Of a stretch of 64,000 bases of DNA, positions 18,610 through 31,576 are shown piece after piece (the first letter of the stretch is position 1; each line of letters begins with the position of its first letter). This DNA is from Brachybacterium huguangmaarense (GTDB lineage Bacteria > Actinomycetota > Actinomycetes > Actinomycetales > Dermabacteraceae): positions 496,001-560,000 of the forward strand of contig NZ_CP107020.1 of the NCBI RefSeq assembly GCF_025725725.1. Reading direction: 5' to 3'. The notes below the pieces were generated by a model, which was not told the origin of the DNA, did not search any database, and saw nothing but the letters and a program-made list of their open reading frames with translations. The translations under genes and the position numbers were made by a program.

Positions 18610-19383
18610 TCAGCGCAGGAGCATCTCGATCAGGCGCAGGTAGTCGGGCCCGGCGACGCCCGCGCTGCTGGGCTGCACGGCGCCGATCGTGGCCTCGCGG
18701 GTGATCAGCGGGATCCGCATGGAGATCAGCAGGCGCCCGGCCCACGCGAGGTCGAGGCCCTCGACGAGCTCGCCGCGCGCCTCGAAGGCCCGCAGCACGT
18801 GCTCGGCGATGTGCTCGTACACGCGGCGCAGCCGGATCAGGCGTAGCCGGCACGGGAAGTCGGGGGCGATGGCCTCGGTGCTCAGCACCGCGAACAGCAG
18901 CATCTCCTGGGAGTCGGTGACGAAGTCGCCCTTGACGATCTTCTCCAGCCGCTCCGTGGTGATGGTGTCGAACGTGTCGATGTGGTCGATGACGTGCTGG
19001 GCGTGGCCCTCGAGGTCGTCGATCACGGCGTCCAGGAGCGCGTCCTTGGACTTGAAGTGGTGGAGCATGCCGGGGTGGGAGATGCCCACCTTGCCGGAGA
19101 TGTCGCGCAGGCTCGTGCCGCGGTAGCCGCGCACCGCGAACAGCTCCGAGGCGGCGTCGAGGATCTCCCGCCGACGACTGCGACCGCCGACCTCCGTGGG
19201 CGCCATCTGCCCCGACACGGCGTCGAGCGTCGAGATCGCGTGCGCGATCGGGTCCATCGGCGCGACCGGCGGGGATGTCGCCTCCTGGAGCCCGAGCACG
19301 TCGCCGGCCCGGTCGCTCAGAACGGTCTCAGGAGCGGCTGGACCGGGCTCGGATCCCTCGAGGGGGCGGGGAAGTGTCGTCAT
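18610..19383 (-). CDS. TetR/AcrR-type transcriptional regulator
   Basis: A 257-residue regulator. The helix-turn-helix occupies roughly residues 70-115 (RREILDAASELFAVRGYRGT, SLRDISGKVGISHPGMLHHF), followed by a helical ligand domain. The HTH is preceded by an unusually long 65-70 residue extension; initiation at an internal ATG (MDPIAHAIS or MAPTEVGG) would give the usual length of about 215, so the start is uncertain. It lies 78 bp upstream of the fusion gene on the same strand and is the obvious candidate to control that operon. Confidence 0.85.
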   Translation of the reverse strand: MTTLPRPLEGSEPGPAAPETVLSDRAGDVLGLQEATSPPVAPMDPIAHAISTLDAVSGQMAPTEVGGRSRRREILDAASELFAVRGYRGTSLRDISGKVGISHPGMLHHFKSKDALLDAVIDDLEGHAQHVIDHIDTFDTITTERLEKIVKGDFVTDSQEMLLFAVLSTEAIAPDFPCRLRLIRLRRVYEHIAEHVLRAFEARGELVEGLDLAWAGRLLISMRIPLITREATIGAVQPSSAGVAGPDYLRLIEMLLR

Positions 19384-19458
19384 GGCGGTCTCACTGTAGC
19401 CTGCGCCGTCAGCGCGCGACGCCCATGCGCCCGGGCGCCGCGCATCGAACGGCGACGG

Positions 19459-22202
<2,744 letters not shown>

Positions 22203-22464
22203 CGGGGGTGGGCTCCTTGCGATGGGTCCGGGCCGTGGCGGACGCCGTCCGCTCGCCGACCCGGAGCGGGGCCGGGTGCTGCCGGGCCCCGGTGACTCGG
22301 GTGAGCCCGAGCGCGCCGGGCCCGGTGGTCCGCGCAGAGACCACCGCGCTCAGTCTACGAGCGGGGGCGCGGGACCCCCGGCCGCGGTTCGGCATGCGGG
22401 ACCGGGGCGGGGCTGCGGCGAGAGGGCGCGGCGTGTGCCGGGGACGGTGCAGTCCCGGCGCGGC

Positions 22465-23172
22465 TCACGCGTCGAGGGGACGTCCCAGCAGCCAGTTCAC
22501 CTCGTGCAGGAGCAGCGCCACCCGCTCGGGGGACTCGAACGCCCGCGCGTCGTGGCCCAGGGAGTCGTAGACCGTGCGCACGCCGCCCGCCGTGTTCACC
22601 CAGCTGGTCGGATGCTCGACGCCCGCCTCGAGCTGGGTCGTGGTGACGACGACCCCGTCCTCGGGGGCCAGCAGCGTGTACCGCTCGTCGTCGACGGGGA
22701 TGTCGGCGAGCCCCTCGGTGAGGGGGTGCGCGCCCGGGACCACGCGGAAGAGGGCCGGCGACCGCGGGGGATGGTAGGTCGTGCCGCGCACCCAGCGGCC
22801 GCCGATGATGCGCGGCCACGCGGGATCGTCCAGGAACGCGTTGATGCCCTGGTGGTGGGCGAGCAGCGGGGCGCCGGAGAAGACGTGGTCGTGGAGCGCG
22901 CGGTGGAACGGCTGCCAGTCCTCGTCCGTCCCGTCGAACTCGGGGTCGACGCGCCCCGTGCCGCCGTTGACCACGAGGAGGTCGTGCGTCCGGGCCGCGA
23001 TCAGCTCGGCCGTGCTCGGGAACAGGGAGGCGACCGTGGCCTCGAGGCCGTGGGTCTCGAACAGGCGGGCCAGCAGGTGCGAGGTCGCCGCGTGGTCGTG
23101 CCAGGGGTCCTCGTAGCGGCCCCGCCCCGCCAGGACGAGCACCCGTGGCCGGGCCTCCGGGCTCGACGTCAT
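22465..23172 (-). CDS. ThuA-like domain protein
   Basis: A 235-residue protein of the trehalose-utilisation (ThuA) fold, related to class I glutamine amidotransferases but lacking their nucleophile motif. Diagnostic parts are RPRVLVLAGRGRYEDPWHDH, HDLLVVNGGTG, GAPLLAHHQGINAF, GGRWVRGTTYHPP and TSWVNTAGGVRTVYDSLGHD, ending with LLLHEVNWLLGRP. It is divergent from the hydroxyacid dehydrogenase gene at 23357, sharing a 184-bp promoter region. Such pairs accompany sugar or polyol catabolism; the substrate is unknown. Confidence 0.85.
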   Translation of the reverse strand: MTSSPEARPRVLVLAGRGRYEDPWHDHAATSHLLARLFETHGLEATVASLFPSTAELIAARTHDLLVVNGGTGRVDPEFDGTDEDWQPFHRALHDHVFSGAPLLAHHQGINAFLDDPAWPRIIGGRWVRGTTYHPPRSPALFRVVPGAHPLTEGLADIPVDDERYTLLAPEDGVVVTTTQLEAGVEHPTSWVNTAGGVRTVYDSLGHDARAFESPERVALLLHEVNWLLGRPLDA

Positions 23173-23356
23173 CGCTCTGTCCTCCCTTCGGGCCGCGCGC
23201 GGGCCGCTCGACCACCGAGCCGTCGCTGCGGCCCTGGTCTAGTATCGCAGTCACCCGCCTGACCTGCGGCGATCGTCCCCGAGGAAGCTTTCAGGGAGCT
23301 GTCGGTCCACCCACGCGGCGGCCTGCACCGGCGTCGCGACCGACCGAGGAGTGCCC

Positions 23357-24373
23357 GTGACCGACCGCCCCACGATCGTCCTCTCCGTGCTCGACGACTA
23401 TCGCGACCGGTTCTTCGACCCCGCCGCCGTCCGGCGTCTGCGGGACCTGGGCGAGGTCGTGCTCGACTCGGACCCCGCCGCGCACGCGACGCACGAGAGC
23501 CTCGCCCTGCTGCGCCGCGCCGACGTGCTCGTGACCGGGTGGGAGACGGGGCCGGTCGACGCCCTGCTCGCCGCCGGCGCCCTGCCCCGCCTGCGGCTGC
23601 TGACCCATGCGGGCGGATCCGTGCGCGGGGTGGCGGGCCCGGAGGTCTTCGACCACGGCGTCCGCGTGAGCTCGCAGACCCAGCTCAACGCCGAGCCCGT
23701 CGCCGAGTTCACCCTGGCCATGATCATCCTGGCCGCCAAGAACGCCTTCCGGGCCCGGGACGACTACCGCCGTGAGCACGCGAGGCCGGACCTCACGGGC
23801 CCCGCGTACCGGACCATCGGGCTCTACGGCGCGACGATCGGCATCATCGGCCTGTCGCGGATCTCCCGGCGCGTCATCGAGCTGCTCCGGCCCTTCGCCT
23901 GCACTGTGCTCGTCGACTCCGCCCACCTGACCGCTGCCGAGGCGAGCGCGCTCGGGGTGCGGGCCGCGAGCCGGGAGGAGGTGCTCTCCACCTCGGACGT
24001 GATCTCCCTGCACTCGGCCTCCACGCCGCGCACCCGTCACATGCTGGGCGCGCAGGACTTCGCGAGGATCACAGACGGCGCCACCTTCATCAACACCGCA
24101 CGCGGCGCGATCTGCGACGAGGACGCCCTGATCGCCGAGCTCCGCACGGGCCGGATCAGCGCCGTCCTCGACGTCACCGATCCCGAGCTCCCCCACCCCG
24201 ACTCGCCGCTGTGGACGCTGCCCAACGTCGAGCTGTTCCCGCACCTGGCAGGGTCGATGGGGCGTGAGCTGCACCGCCTGGGCGACGGCGCCGTGGACGA
24301 TGTCGCCGCCTTCCTGGCGGGGCGGCCCGTCGCGGGCGAGTTCGGACCGGAGGAGTACGGGGGCCGGGCCTGA
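23357..24373 (+). CDS. D-isomer 2-hydroxyacid dehydrogenase
   Basis: A 338-residue NAD-dependent enzyme that interconverts 2-hydroxy and 2-oxo acids. The substrate loop TLAMIILAAKNAF, the Rossmann turn IGIIGLSRISRRVIELLRPF (near 160), the catalytic Arg in INTARGAICDEDAL, the conserved VLDVTDPEL and the catalytic His in FPHLAGS are present in order. The Rossmann motif is degenerate: GLSRIS replaces the usual GxGxIG. GTG 23357 is preferred over GTG 23351 because GAGGAG ends at 23351, leaving five bases of spacing. It is divergent from the ThuA gene. Confidence 0.88.
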   Translation: MTDRPTIVLSVLDDYRDRFFDPAAVRRLRDLGEVVLDSDPAAHATHESLALLRRADVLVTGWETGPVDALLAAGALPRLRLLTHAGGSVRGVAGPEVFDHGVRVSSQTQLNAEPVAEFTLAMIILAAKNAFRARDDYRREHARPDLTGPAYRTIGLYGATIGIIGLSRISRRVIELLRPFACTVLVDSAHLTAAEASALGVRAASREEVLSTSDVISLHSASTPRTRHMLGAQDFARITDGATFINTARGAICDEDALIAELRTGRISAVLDVTDPELPHPDSPLWTLPNVELFPHLAGSMGRELHRLGDGAVDDVAAFLAGRPVAGEFGPEEYGGRA

Positions 24374-24376
24374 CGC

Positions 24377-24458
24377 CGGGGCGGGAGGTCAGCGGCAGGA
24401 GCACGACGGGCACGGGGCAGGAGGCGCAGGGGTTGCGGTACCGCGCCTCCCGGCCCCG
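24377..24458. terminator. Possible bidirectional hairpin between convergent genes
   Basis: CGGGGCGGGAGG at 24377-24388 can pair with CCTCCCGGCCCCG at 24446-24458, with one bulged base. Inside the loop GCGGTACCGC (24435-24444) is self-complementary. It lies between the convergent dehydrogenase and DJ-1 genes. There is no T-run and the loop is long, so the call is tentative. Confidence 0.3.
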
Positions 24459-24480
24459 ACACAGCCCGTTGCCCGGCGCG

Positions 24481-25026
24481 TCAGCCCCGGGCGCTCACCC
24501 GGGCGATGATCTCGGCGTTGAAGGCGTCGAGGTCGCCGGGGTTGCGGCTCGTGGTGATCCCGCCGTCGGTCACGACCTGCTCGTCGACCCACTGGGCGCC
24601 GGCGTTCTCGAGGTCGCTGCGCAGCGAGGTGTAGCTGGTCAGGCGCGTGCCCTCGACGAGCCCCGCCTCGATGAGGATCCACGGGGCGTGGCAGATCGCG
24701 GCGATCGGCTTGCCGGCGCTCGCGAACTCCTGCACGAAGCGCACCACGTCCGTGTCGACGCGCAGGGCGTCGGCGTTGAGGGTGCCGCCCGGCAGCACGA
24801 CGGCGTCGTAGTCCGCCGCGCTCGCGCCGGCGACGGGCCCGTCGACCTCGAAGTCGCGGCCGCGGTCCCAGTCCCCCTGCAGAGCGGTGATGGTGCCCTG
24901 CTCGGGGGAGAGCAGCCGCACGGTCGCCCCCGCGTCCGAGAGGGCGGAGAGCGGCTGGGCGAGCTCGGGCTCCTCCACGCCGCGGGTGGCGACGAGGGCG
25001 ATGGTGCGACCGGTCAGTTCAGCCAT
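24481..25026 (-). CDS. DJ-1/PfpI family protein
   Basis: A 181-residue single-domain class I amidotransferase-like protein (YhbO/PfpI type). The nucleophile elbow AAICHAPW contains Cys112-His113, and the conserved acidic residue lies early in RGVEEPELAQPL. Also typical are YDAVVLPGGTLNADALR and TTSRNPGDLDAFNAEII at the end. Relatives act as stress-linked deglycase/glyoxalase-like or protease-like proteins; the exact activity cannot be read from sequence. ATG 25026 has AGGAGG seven bases upstream. No operon partner. Confidence 0.9.
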   Translation of the reverse strand: MAELTGRTIALVATRGVEEPELAQPLSALSDAGATVRLLSPEQGTITALQGDWDRGRDFEVDGPVAGASAADYDAVVLPGGTLNADALRVDTDVVRFVQEFASAGKPIAAICHAPWILIEAGLVEGTRLTSYTSLRSDLENAGAQWVDEQVVTDGGITTSRNPGDLDAFNAEIIARVSARG

Positions 25027-25208
25027 GGTGGACCTCCTGTGCTCGGGCGCCGCTCCGGCGGGCTCGTGGCCGGGCCCGGGCGGCGCGCATCGGTGGGCCC
25101 CGAGGTGTCCGGGGCGTCGCTTCCACCGTAACCAGAGTCCCCGTGCCGGCCCAAGGGGTCGACCAGCAGGTCGAGGACCTCCGTGCGGGCGGGGAGGGTG
25201 CAGGAGAA

Positions 25209-25264
25209 GGTAGTCATATGGTCGAGCGGCCACCGTGAGGGACTCGGCTGACCATATGACTACC
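25209..25264. repeat. Dispersed palindromic element, copy 3
   Basis: Arms GGTAGTCATATGGTC at 25209-25223 and its exact inverse at 25250-25264, extended by GGAGAA outside the left arm and TTTTCC outside the right. The loop differs from the other copies. It lies 56 bp beyond the DedA stop, where it could act as a terminator for that minus-strand gene. Confidence 0.9.
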
Positions 25265-25319
25265 TTTTCCGACCACGTCCTGCCGCTCGCCCCGAGGAGC
25301 CGGTCAGCTGCAGCAGGTC

Positions 25320-25973
25320 TCAGGCCTTGCTGCCGGTCGAGGCGCGGTCCTGCTCGCGGCGGCTCTTCCTCCAGGCGCGCAGCCCCTCGATCGCCATGGG
25401 GATCACCGACAGCGCGACGATCAGCAGCACGGCGATCTCGAGGTTGTCGCGGATCGCGGAGACACCGCCCAGGAAGTACCCGAGGACCGTGATGAGCACG
25501 ACCCACAGCACCGCGCCCACGGCCGACCACGTGAAGAACACGCGGCGGGGCATCTGCCCGACGCCCGCGACCACGGTGATGAAGGTGCGCACGACCGGCA
25601 CGAAACGCCCGATCACGAGGGCACGGCGCCCGTACTTGTCGAAGAACGCGATGGTCTGGTCGAAGTACTTGCGCTTGATGATGCGGCCGTCGCGCTCGTA
25701 CAGCCGGTGCCCGGCGGCGCGGCCGATCTCGTAGCCGACGACGTTGCCGGCGACCGCGGCGATCATGAGCGTGACGAGCGACAGCCCGAGGGGCTGATGG
25801 AGCTGGCCCGAGTGGGAGAACATCCCGACCGCGAACAGCAGCGAGTCGCCCGGCAGGATCGGGAAGAACAGCCCGCACTCGATGAACACGATGACGTGCG
25901 AGAGCCACCAGAAGGCGTCCCCGAAGCGCTCCAGCAGCTGGGCCGGGTCCATCAGCAGGTGGATGAGGTCCAT
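25320..25973 (-). CDS. DedA family membrane protein
   Basis: A 217-residue inner-membrane protein with the DedA/SNARE-associated fold: FFPILPGDSLLFAVGMFSH near residue 40, the conserved GYEIGRAAGHRLYER, FFDKYGRRALVIGRFVPVVRTF with the essential Phe/Arg-Pro-x-Val-Arg-Thr motif near 120, and VGQMPRRVFFTWSAVGAVLW. Members help keep proton motive force and flip lipid carriers such as undecaprenyl phosphate. MDLIHLLMD at 25973 is taken as the start, as in family members, with AGGA upstream. Confidence 0.92.
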   Translation of the reverse strand: MDLIHLLMDPAQLLERFGDAFWWLSHVIVFIECGLFFPILPGDSLLFAVGMFSHSGQLHQPLGLSLVTLMIAAVAGNVVGYEIGRAAGHRLYERDGRIIKRKYFDQTIAFFDKYGRRALVIGRFVPVVRTFITVVAGVGQMPRRVFFTWSAVGAVLWVVLITVLGYFLGGVSAIRDNLEIAVLLIVALSVIPMAIEGLRAWRKSRREQDRASTGSKA

Positions 25974-26102
25974 GGAAGTCCTGTTCGGCTCGGGAAGCGG
26001 CGGCCGGTGGCGTGCGGCCCCGTCCATGGTGCTCTGCGCCGGCGCGCGGGGGCCAGTCCAGGTGGCACACCGCTCACGTGATCCCCGCGGTCCCCGCACG
26101 CC

Positions 26103-26957
26103 CTACCTGCTCCTGCGCACCCGGGCGACGACCCGGCACACCCCGTAGAGGAGGAACGAGATCGTCGTGATGTACGGGCTGATGGGCACCGAGCTGCCCG
26201 CGGCCAGCAGCACCCCGCCCACCGAGGCCGTGAGCGCGAAGACCACGCTCAGCAGACACATGGTGAGCGGCGAGGCGGTGATCCAGCGGGCGGCCGCGGC
26301 GGGTGTGACGAGCAGCGACAGCACGAGCAGCGCGCCCACGATCTGCACCGACACCGCGACCGCGAGTCCCAGCAGGAGCATGAACGCGATCGACAGCGCG
26401 CCCGTCCGCACCCCGCGCGCCGCGGCGACGGCCGGGTCGGTCGACGCGAACAGGAGGGGACGCCACAGCGCGAGCAGGGCGACGATCACGATCACCACGA
26501 TGATCACGAGCGACGTGATCCGCGGGGTGTCGATCGCGACGATCTGGCCCGTGAGCAGCCCGAACTTGTTCGCCGCGCGCCCCTGGTACAGGGCAAGGCA
26601 CAGGATGCCGAGCCCGAGCCCGAAGGGCATGAGCACCGCCGTGATCGAGTTGCGGTCGCGGGCCCGGGAGCCGAGCGCGCCGATCGCGAGCGCTGCGAGC
26701 AGCGAGCCGATGAGCGACCCGGGGACCACCCCGATGCCCAGCAGCAGCCCGGCCGAGGCCCCCGCGAAGGACAGCTCGCTGATGCCGTGCACGGCGAAGG
26801 CCATGTCCCGCATCGTCACGAACACGCCGATCAGGCCGCCGACGAGGCCCAGCGCGACGCACGCGATGATCGAGTTGCGCAGGAGCGGCAGCAGCTCGCC
26901 GTAGTCGGAGAAGTCGATGATGCGGGACAGGTAGTCCGAGAGCTCCGCGGCGGTCAT
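26103..26957 (-). CDS. Zinc/manganese ABC transporter permease
   Basis: A 284-residue ABC-3 family permease with eight or nine helices. Characteristic are DMAFAVHGISELSFAGASAGLLLG (residues about 52-75, the HxxE/S motif of metal permeases), FGLLTGQIVAIDTPRI, and VGALLVLSLLVTPAAAARWI. It forms the membrane channel of the importer encoded by the two upstream genes. Its ATG overlaps the ATPase stop by four bases (ATGA), and GGGAGGAGGG provides the ribosome site. Confidence 0.93.
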   Translation of the reverse strand: MTAAELSDYLSRIIDFSDYGELLPLLRNSIIACVALGLVGGLIGVFVTMRDMAFAVHGISELSFAGASAGLLLGIGVVPGSLIGSLLAALAIGALGSRARDRNSITAVLMPFGLGLGILCLALYQGRAANKFGLLTGQIVAIDTPRITSLVIIVVIVIVALLALWRPLLFASTDPAVAAARGVRTGALSIAFMLLLGLAVAVSVQIVGALLVLSLLVTPAAAARWITASPLTMCLLSVVFALTASVGGVLLAAGSSVPISPYITTISFLLYGVCRVVARVRRSR

Positions 26958-27796
26958 CGCCCTCCTCCCGTCGTGGCGAGCGGGTCCGGCGCGTCGTCCG
27001 CGTGGTGGGGCACGTGGTCGGGTGCTCCCACCACGAGCACGCGCCCACGATGGCGGATCACGTCCACGGGCGCGCCGTACAGGTCGGAGAGCACGTCCGA
27101 GCGCAGGACCTCGTCGGGCGTGCCGATGCGGAACCGGGCGCCCGCGATGTAGAGCACGCGGTCGACGGCGTCGAGCACGGGGTTGATGTCGTGGGTGACG
27201 AACAGGACGCCCAGGTCGAGCTGGCGCCGGGCGTCGTCGACGAGGTCGACGACCATGCGCTGATGGGTGAGGTCGAGCGACAAGAGCGGCTCGTCGCACA
27301 GCAGCAGCGAGGGGTCGGCGGCGAGTGCCTGGGCGATGCGCAGGCGCTGCTGCTCGCCGCCCGAGAGGGTGCCGACGGGCGCGTCGGCGTAGCGCTGCGC
27401 CCCGACCGCCTCGAGCAACCCCTCGATGCGGGCGCGCCGCGTGCGCGAGGGCAGCGGCAGACCCCAGCGATGGCCGTCGATGCCGAGCCCGACGAGGTCG
27501 CGGCCCCGCAGCGGCACCCCCTCGTCGGCGAGCGTCTGCTGGGGCACGTAGCCGATGCGCCGGTCGCCGCGGCGCACGGGCGCCCCGAGGAACCGGACCG
27601 TGCCGGAGGTCAGCGGCTGCTGTCCGAGGATCGTCTTGAGCAGCGACGACTTCCCGGAGCCGTTGGCCCCCAGCACGGCGATCACCTCACCGCGATGCAC
27701 GTCGAGGTCCAGGCCGTGCCACAGGGTGCGCTCGCCGAAGCGGAGCGTCGCCGAGCGCAGCGACAGGACCGCCTCGGCGGACTCGGTCCCGCTCAC
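26954..27796 (-). CDS. Zinc/manganese ABC transporter ATP-binding protein
   Basis: A 280-residue ATPase with Walker A GANGSGKSS (near 40), signature LSGGEQQRLRIAQAL, Walker B LLLCDEPL and the switch His in FVTHDIN. It energises uptake through the permease whose gene overlaps its stop. The start is GTG 27796 (VSGTESAEAV), overlapping the binding-protein stop as GTGA, so the three genes are translationally coupled. The C-terminal 40 residues, rich in His/Asp (APDHVPHHADDAPDP), may sense metal, which is an inference. Confidence 0.93.
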   Translation of the reverse strand: MSGTESAEAVLSLRSATLRFGERTLWHGLDLDVHRGEVIAVLGANGSGKSSLLKTILGQQPLTSGTVRFLGAPVRRGDRRIGYVPQQTLADEGVPLRGRDLVGLGIDGHRWGLPLPSRTRRARIEGLLEAVGAQRYADAPVGTLSGGEQQRLRIAQALAADPSLLLCDEPLLSLDLTHQRMVVDLVDDARRQLDLGVLFVTHDINPVLDAVDRVLYIAGARFRIGTPDEVLRSDVLSDLYGAPVDVIRHRGRVLVVGAPDHVPHHADDAPDPLATTGGGR

Positions 27797-28746
27797 TTGC
27801 CGAGCGCGTCGCCGATGGCGCTGAGGTTGTCGCTCATCCAGGTCACGTAGTCCTTGCCCTCGGGCAGGGTCTCGGTCACGCCGACGACGGGCACGCCGTT
27901 GTCCTTCGCGGCCTTGAGCACGGCGTCGGTCTGCGGCCCGGCGGTCTGCTCGTTGTAGGCCAGGAGGTCCACGGACTTGTCGGTGAACAGCGTGAGGGTG
28001 TCGTTGAGGACGGCGGCGGGGACGTCGTCGCCCTCCTCGATGGCCTCGCTGAACTCCTCGGGCGTCTTGTTGACGAGCCCGATCGCGTCGAGCATGTAGA
28101 GCGGCACGGGCTCGGTGATCGCGACGGACTTGCCGTTGTCGCTCGCCTTGAGGTCGGCCTCGGTCTGGACCAGCTCGTCGATCTTGGCGTTGAGGGCCTG
28201 CGCGTTCGCCGTGAAGGTGTCCTTGTGCGCGGCGTCCGCCGCGCCGAGGGCGTCGGCGATCGCGTCGACGACCTTCTTGACGGTCGGGAAGTCGTACCAG
28301 ACGTGCTCGTTGAGCTCCTCGCCGGCGCCGGCGGTGTAGCCCGAGATGTCGACGGCGTTGAGCACGGTGGCCGAGGTGTTCTTGGCCGAGGTGAGCATGC
28401 GGTCGATGAAGTCGTCGTAGCCGCCGCCGTTCTCGATGACGATCGCGGCCTTGGACAGGGCGAGCTGGTTGCGGGTGGACGCCTCGTACTCGTGCGGGTC
28501 GGCGTCCGGGTTGGAGATCAGGGAGGTCACGTCGACCTGCTCCCCGCCGACGGTGGCGGCGAGGTCGCCCCACACGTTGGTGGACGCCACGACGGTGATC
28601 CCCGAGCCGGAGCCTCCGCCGTCGCTCGCTCCCCCGGCGTCGGACGAGCCGGACGCGGTCGAGGACGACTCACCCGAGGAGCACGCGGCGAGCGTGAGCC
28701 CGACGGCGGCCGAGGCGGTGGACAGGAGGAATGCTCTTCTTCTCAT
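27793..28746 (-). CDS. Zinc/manganese-binding lipoprotein (ZnuA-like)
   Basis: A 317-residue solute-binding lipoprotein of cluster A-I. The signal ends in LTLAAC (Cys22) after an MRRR start; a Ser/Gly-rich spacer tethers the two-lobed domain. Metal ligands include His85 in DADPHEYEAS and His148 in NEHVWYDF. The third site seen in classical ZnuA is replaced by AITEPVPLYMLDAIGLVN, as in an actinobacterial subgroup, and there is no His-rich loop. It captures the metal and delivers it to the two downstream proteins. A Zur/Fur-like palindrome lies 58 bp upstream of the start. Confidence 0.92.
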   Translation of the reverse strand: MRRRAFLLSTASAAVGLTLAACSSGESSSTASGSSDAGGASDGGGSGSGITVVASTNVWGDLAATVGGEQVDVTSLISNPDADPHEYEASTRNQLALSKAAIVIENGGGYDDFIDRMLTSAKNTSATVLNAVDISGYTAGAGEELNEHVWYDFPTVKKVVDAIADALGAADAAHKDTFTANAQALNAKIDELVQTEADLKASDNGKSVAITEPVPLYMLDAIGLVNKTPEEFSEAIEEGDDVPAAVLNDTLTLFTDKSVDLLAYNEQTAGPQTDAVLKAAKDNGVPVVGVTETLPEGKDYVTWMSDNLSAIGDALGK

Positions 28747-28803
28747 CAGGGCAGCTTTCTGGACGAACGTGTGCGCGGCGAGGACCACCGCGCGCAACCC
28801 TTA

Positions 28804-28818
28804 TGATACTCATTCTCA
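28804..28818 (-). promoter_or_regulatory. Zur/Fur-type operator of the metal ABC operon
   Basis: On the minus strand the site reads TGAGAATGAGTATCA, an imperfect 7-1-7 dyad close to the TGAxAATxATTxTCA pattern of Fur-family boxes. It overlaps a possible -10 (TATCAT) and precedes the binding-protein ATG by about 58 bases, as expected for repression by metal-loaded Zur. Zur is favoured over Fur or DtxR only because of the operon's function. Confidence 0.65.
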
Positions 28819-28859
28819 AACGATGTTGAGACCACGGCAGGGTGCCGTCCGTGTCTGAT

Positions 28860-29012
28860 CGATGACAGTCGTCAGCGCAAGGGGCACCGGGGGGCCGGGG
28901 CGGGCGCTTCCGGCCAGTCCGGTCCCGTCGCGCTCACCCGGCCCCGTCCCGTCGGCCCGGTCACGTCTGCGGGGGCTGGCCAGCCCGGTCATGCCCGACC
29001 CGCCCGGCCCGG
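28860..29012. repeat. Spaced repeats downstream of nadE
   Basis: Read on the minus strand, the nadE stop region TGACCGGGCCGGG recurs as TGACCGGGCTGG and TGACCGGGCCGACG at spacings of 24-28 bases. The remainder of the spacer towards the metal operon promoter is plain GC-rich sequence. Confidence 0.5.
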
Positions 29013-31262
<2,250 letters not shown>

Positions 31263-31488
31263 GACCTCAGGGTACTGGGGGCACGTCCCCGGGGCGGGAG
31301 CGGTGGGTGTCTCGCCCGGGCGTCACGCCCAGGGGCGGCAGGGCCGGGGCGGCAGGGATAGCGCCGGGCACGCCGGGCACCACGCCGGGGCCGGGCACGG
31401 TCGGCTCCGTCGCCTCCACCATCTCCTCCACAAGCTCTTCTCGGTCTCTCCCCCGGTTCTTCCCGGGTTGCGCGCCGGGCAGGACGTG

Positions 31489-31501
31489 TCGTGTGACACG
31501 A
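31489..31501. promoter_or_regulatory. Possible operator dyad upstream of the ABC exporter
   Basis: TCGTGTGACACGA is a 13-bp perfect dyad with one central base, 75 bp before the ABC ATPase start. The rest of the 314-bp space between nadE and this gene is GC-rich repeat-like sequence with no gene. The size and position fit a GntR- or TetR-like operator, but no regulator is adjacent. Confidence 0.3.
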
Positions 31502-31576
31502 TGCGTCGAGGGCGCCGCCCGCGGCGACCGGCGGATGCCGCAGAGCCGCGCCACGACTCGACCTGAGGGGACTCCC

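Noticed and set aside
26954-28573. A 539-residue minus-strand frame across the metal ABC genes
   Set aside because: Only its last 280 residues are the ATPase; the first part is the wrong frame of the binding-protein gene.
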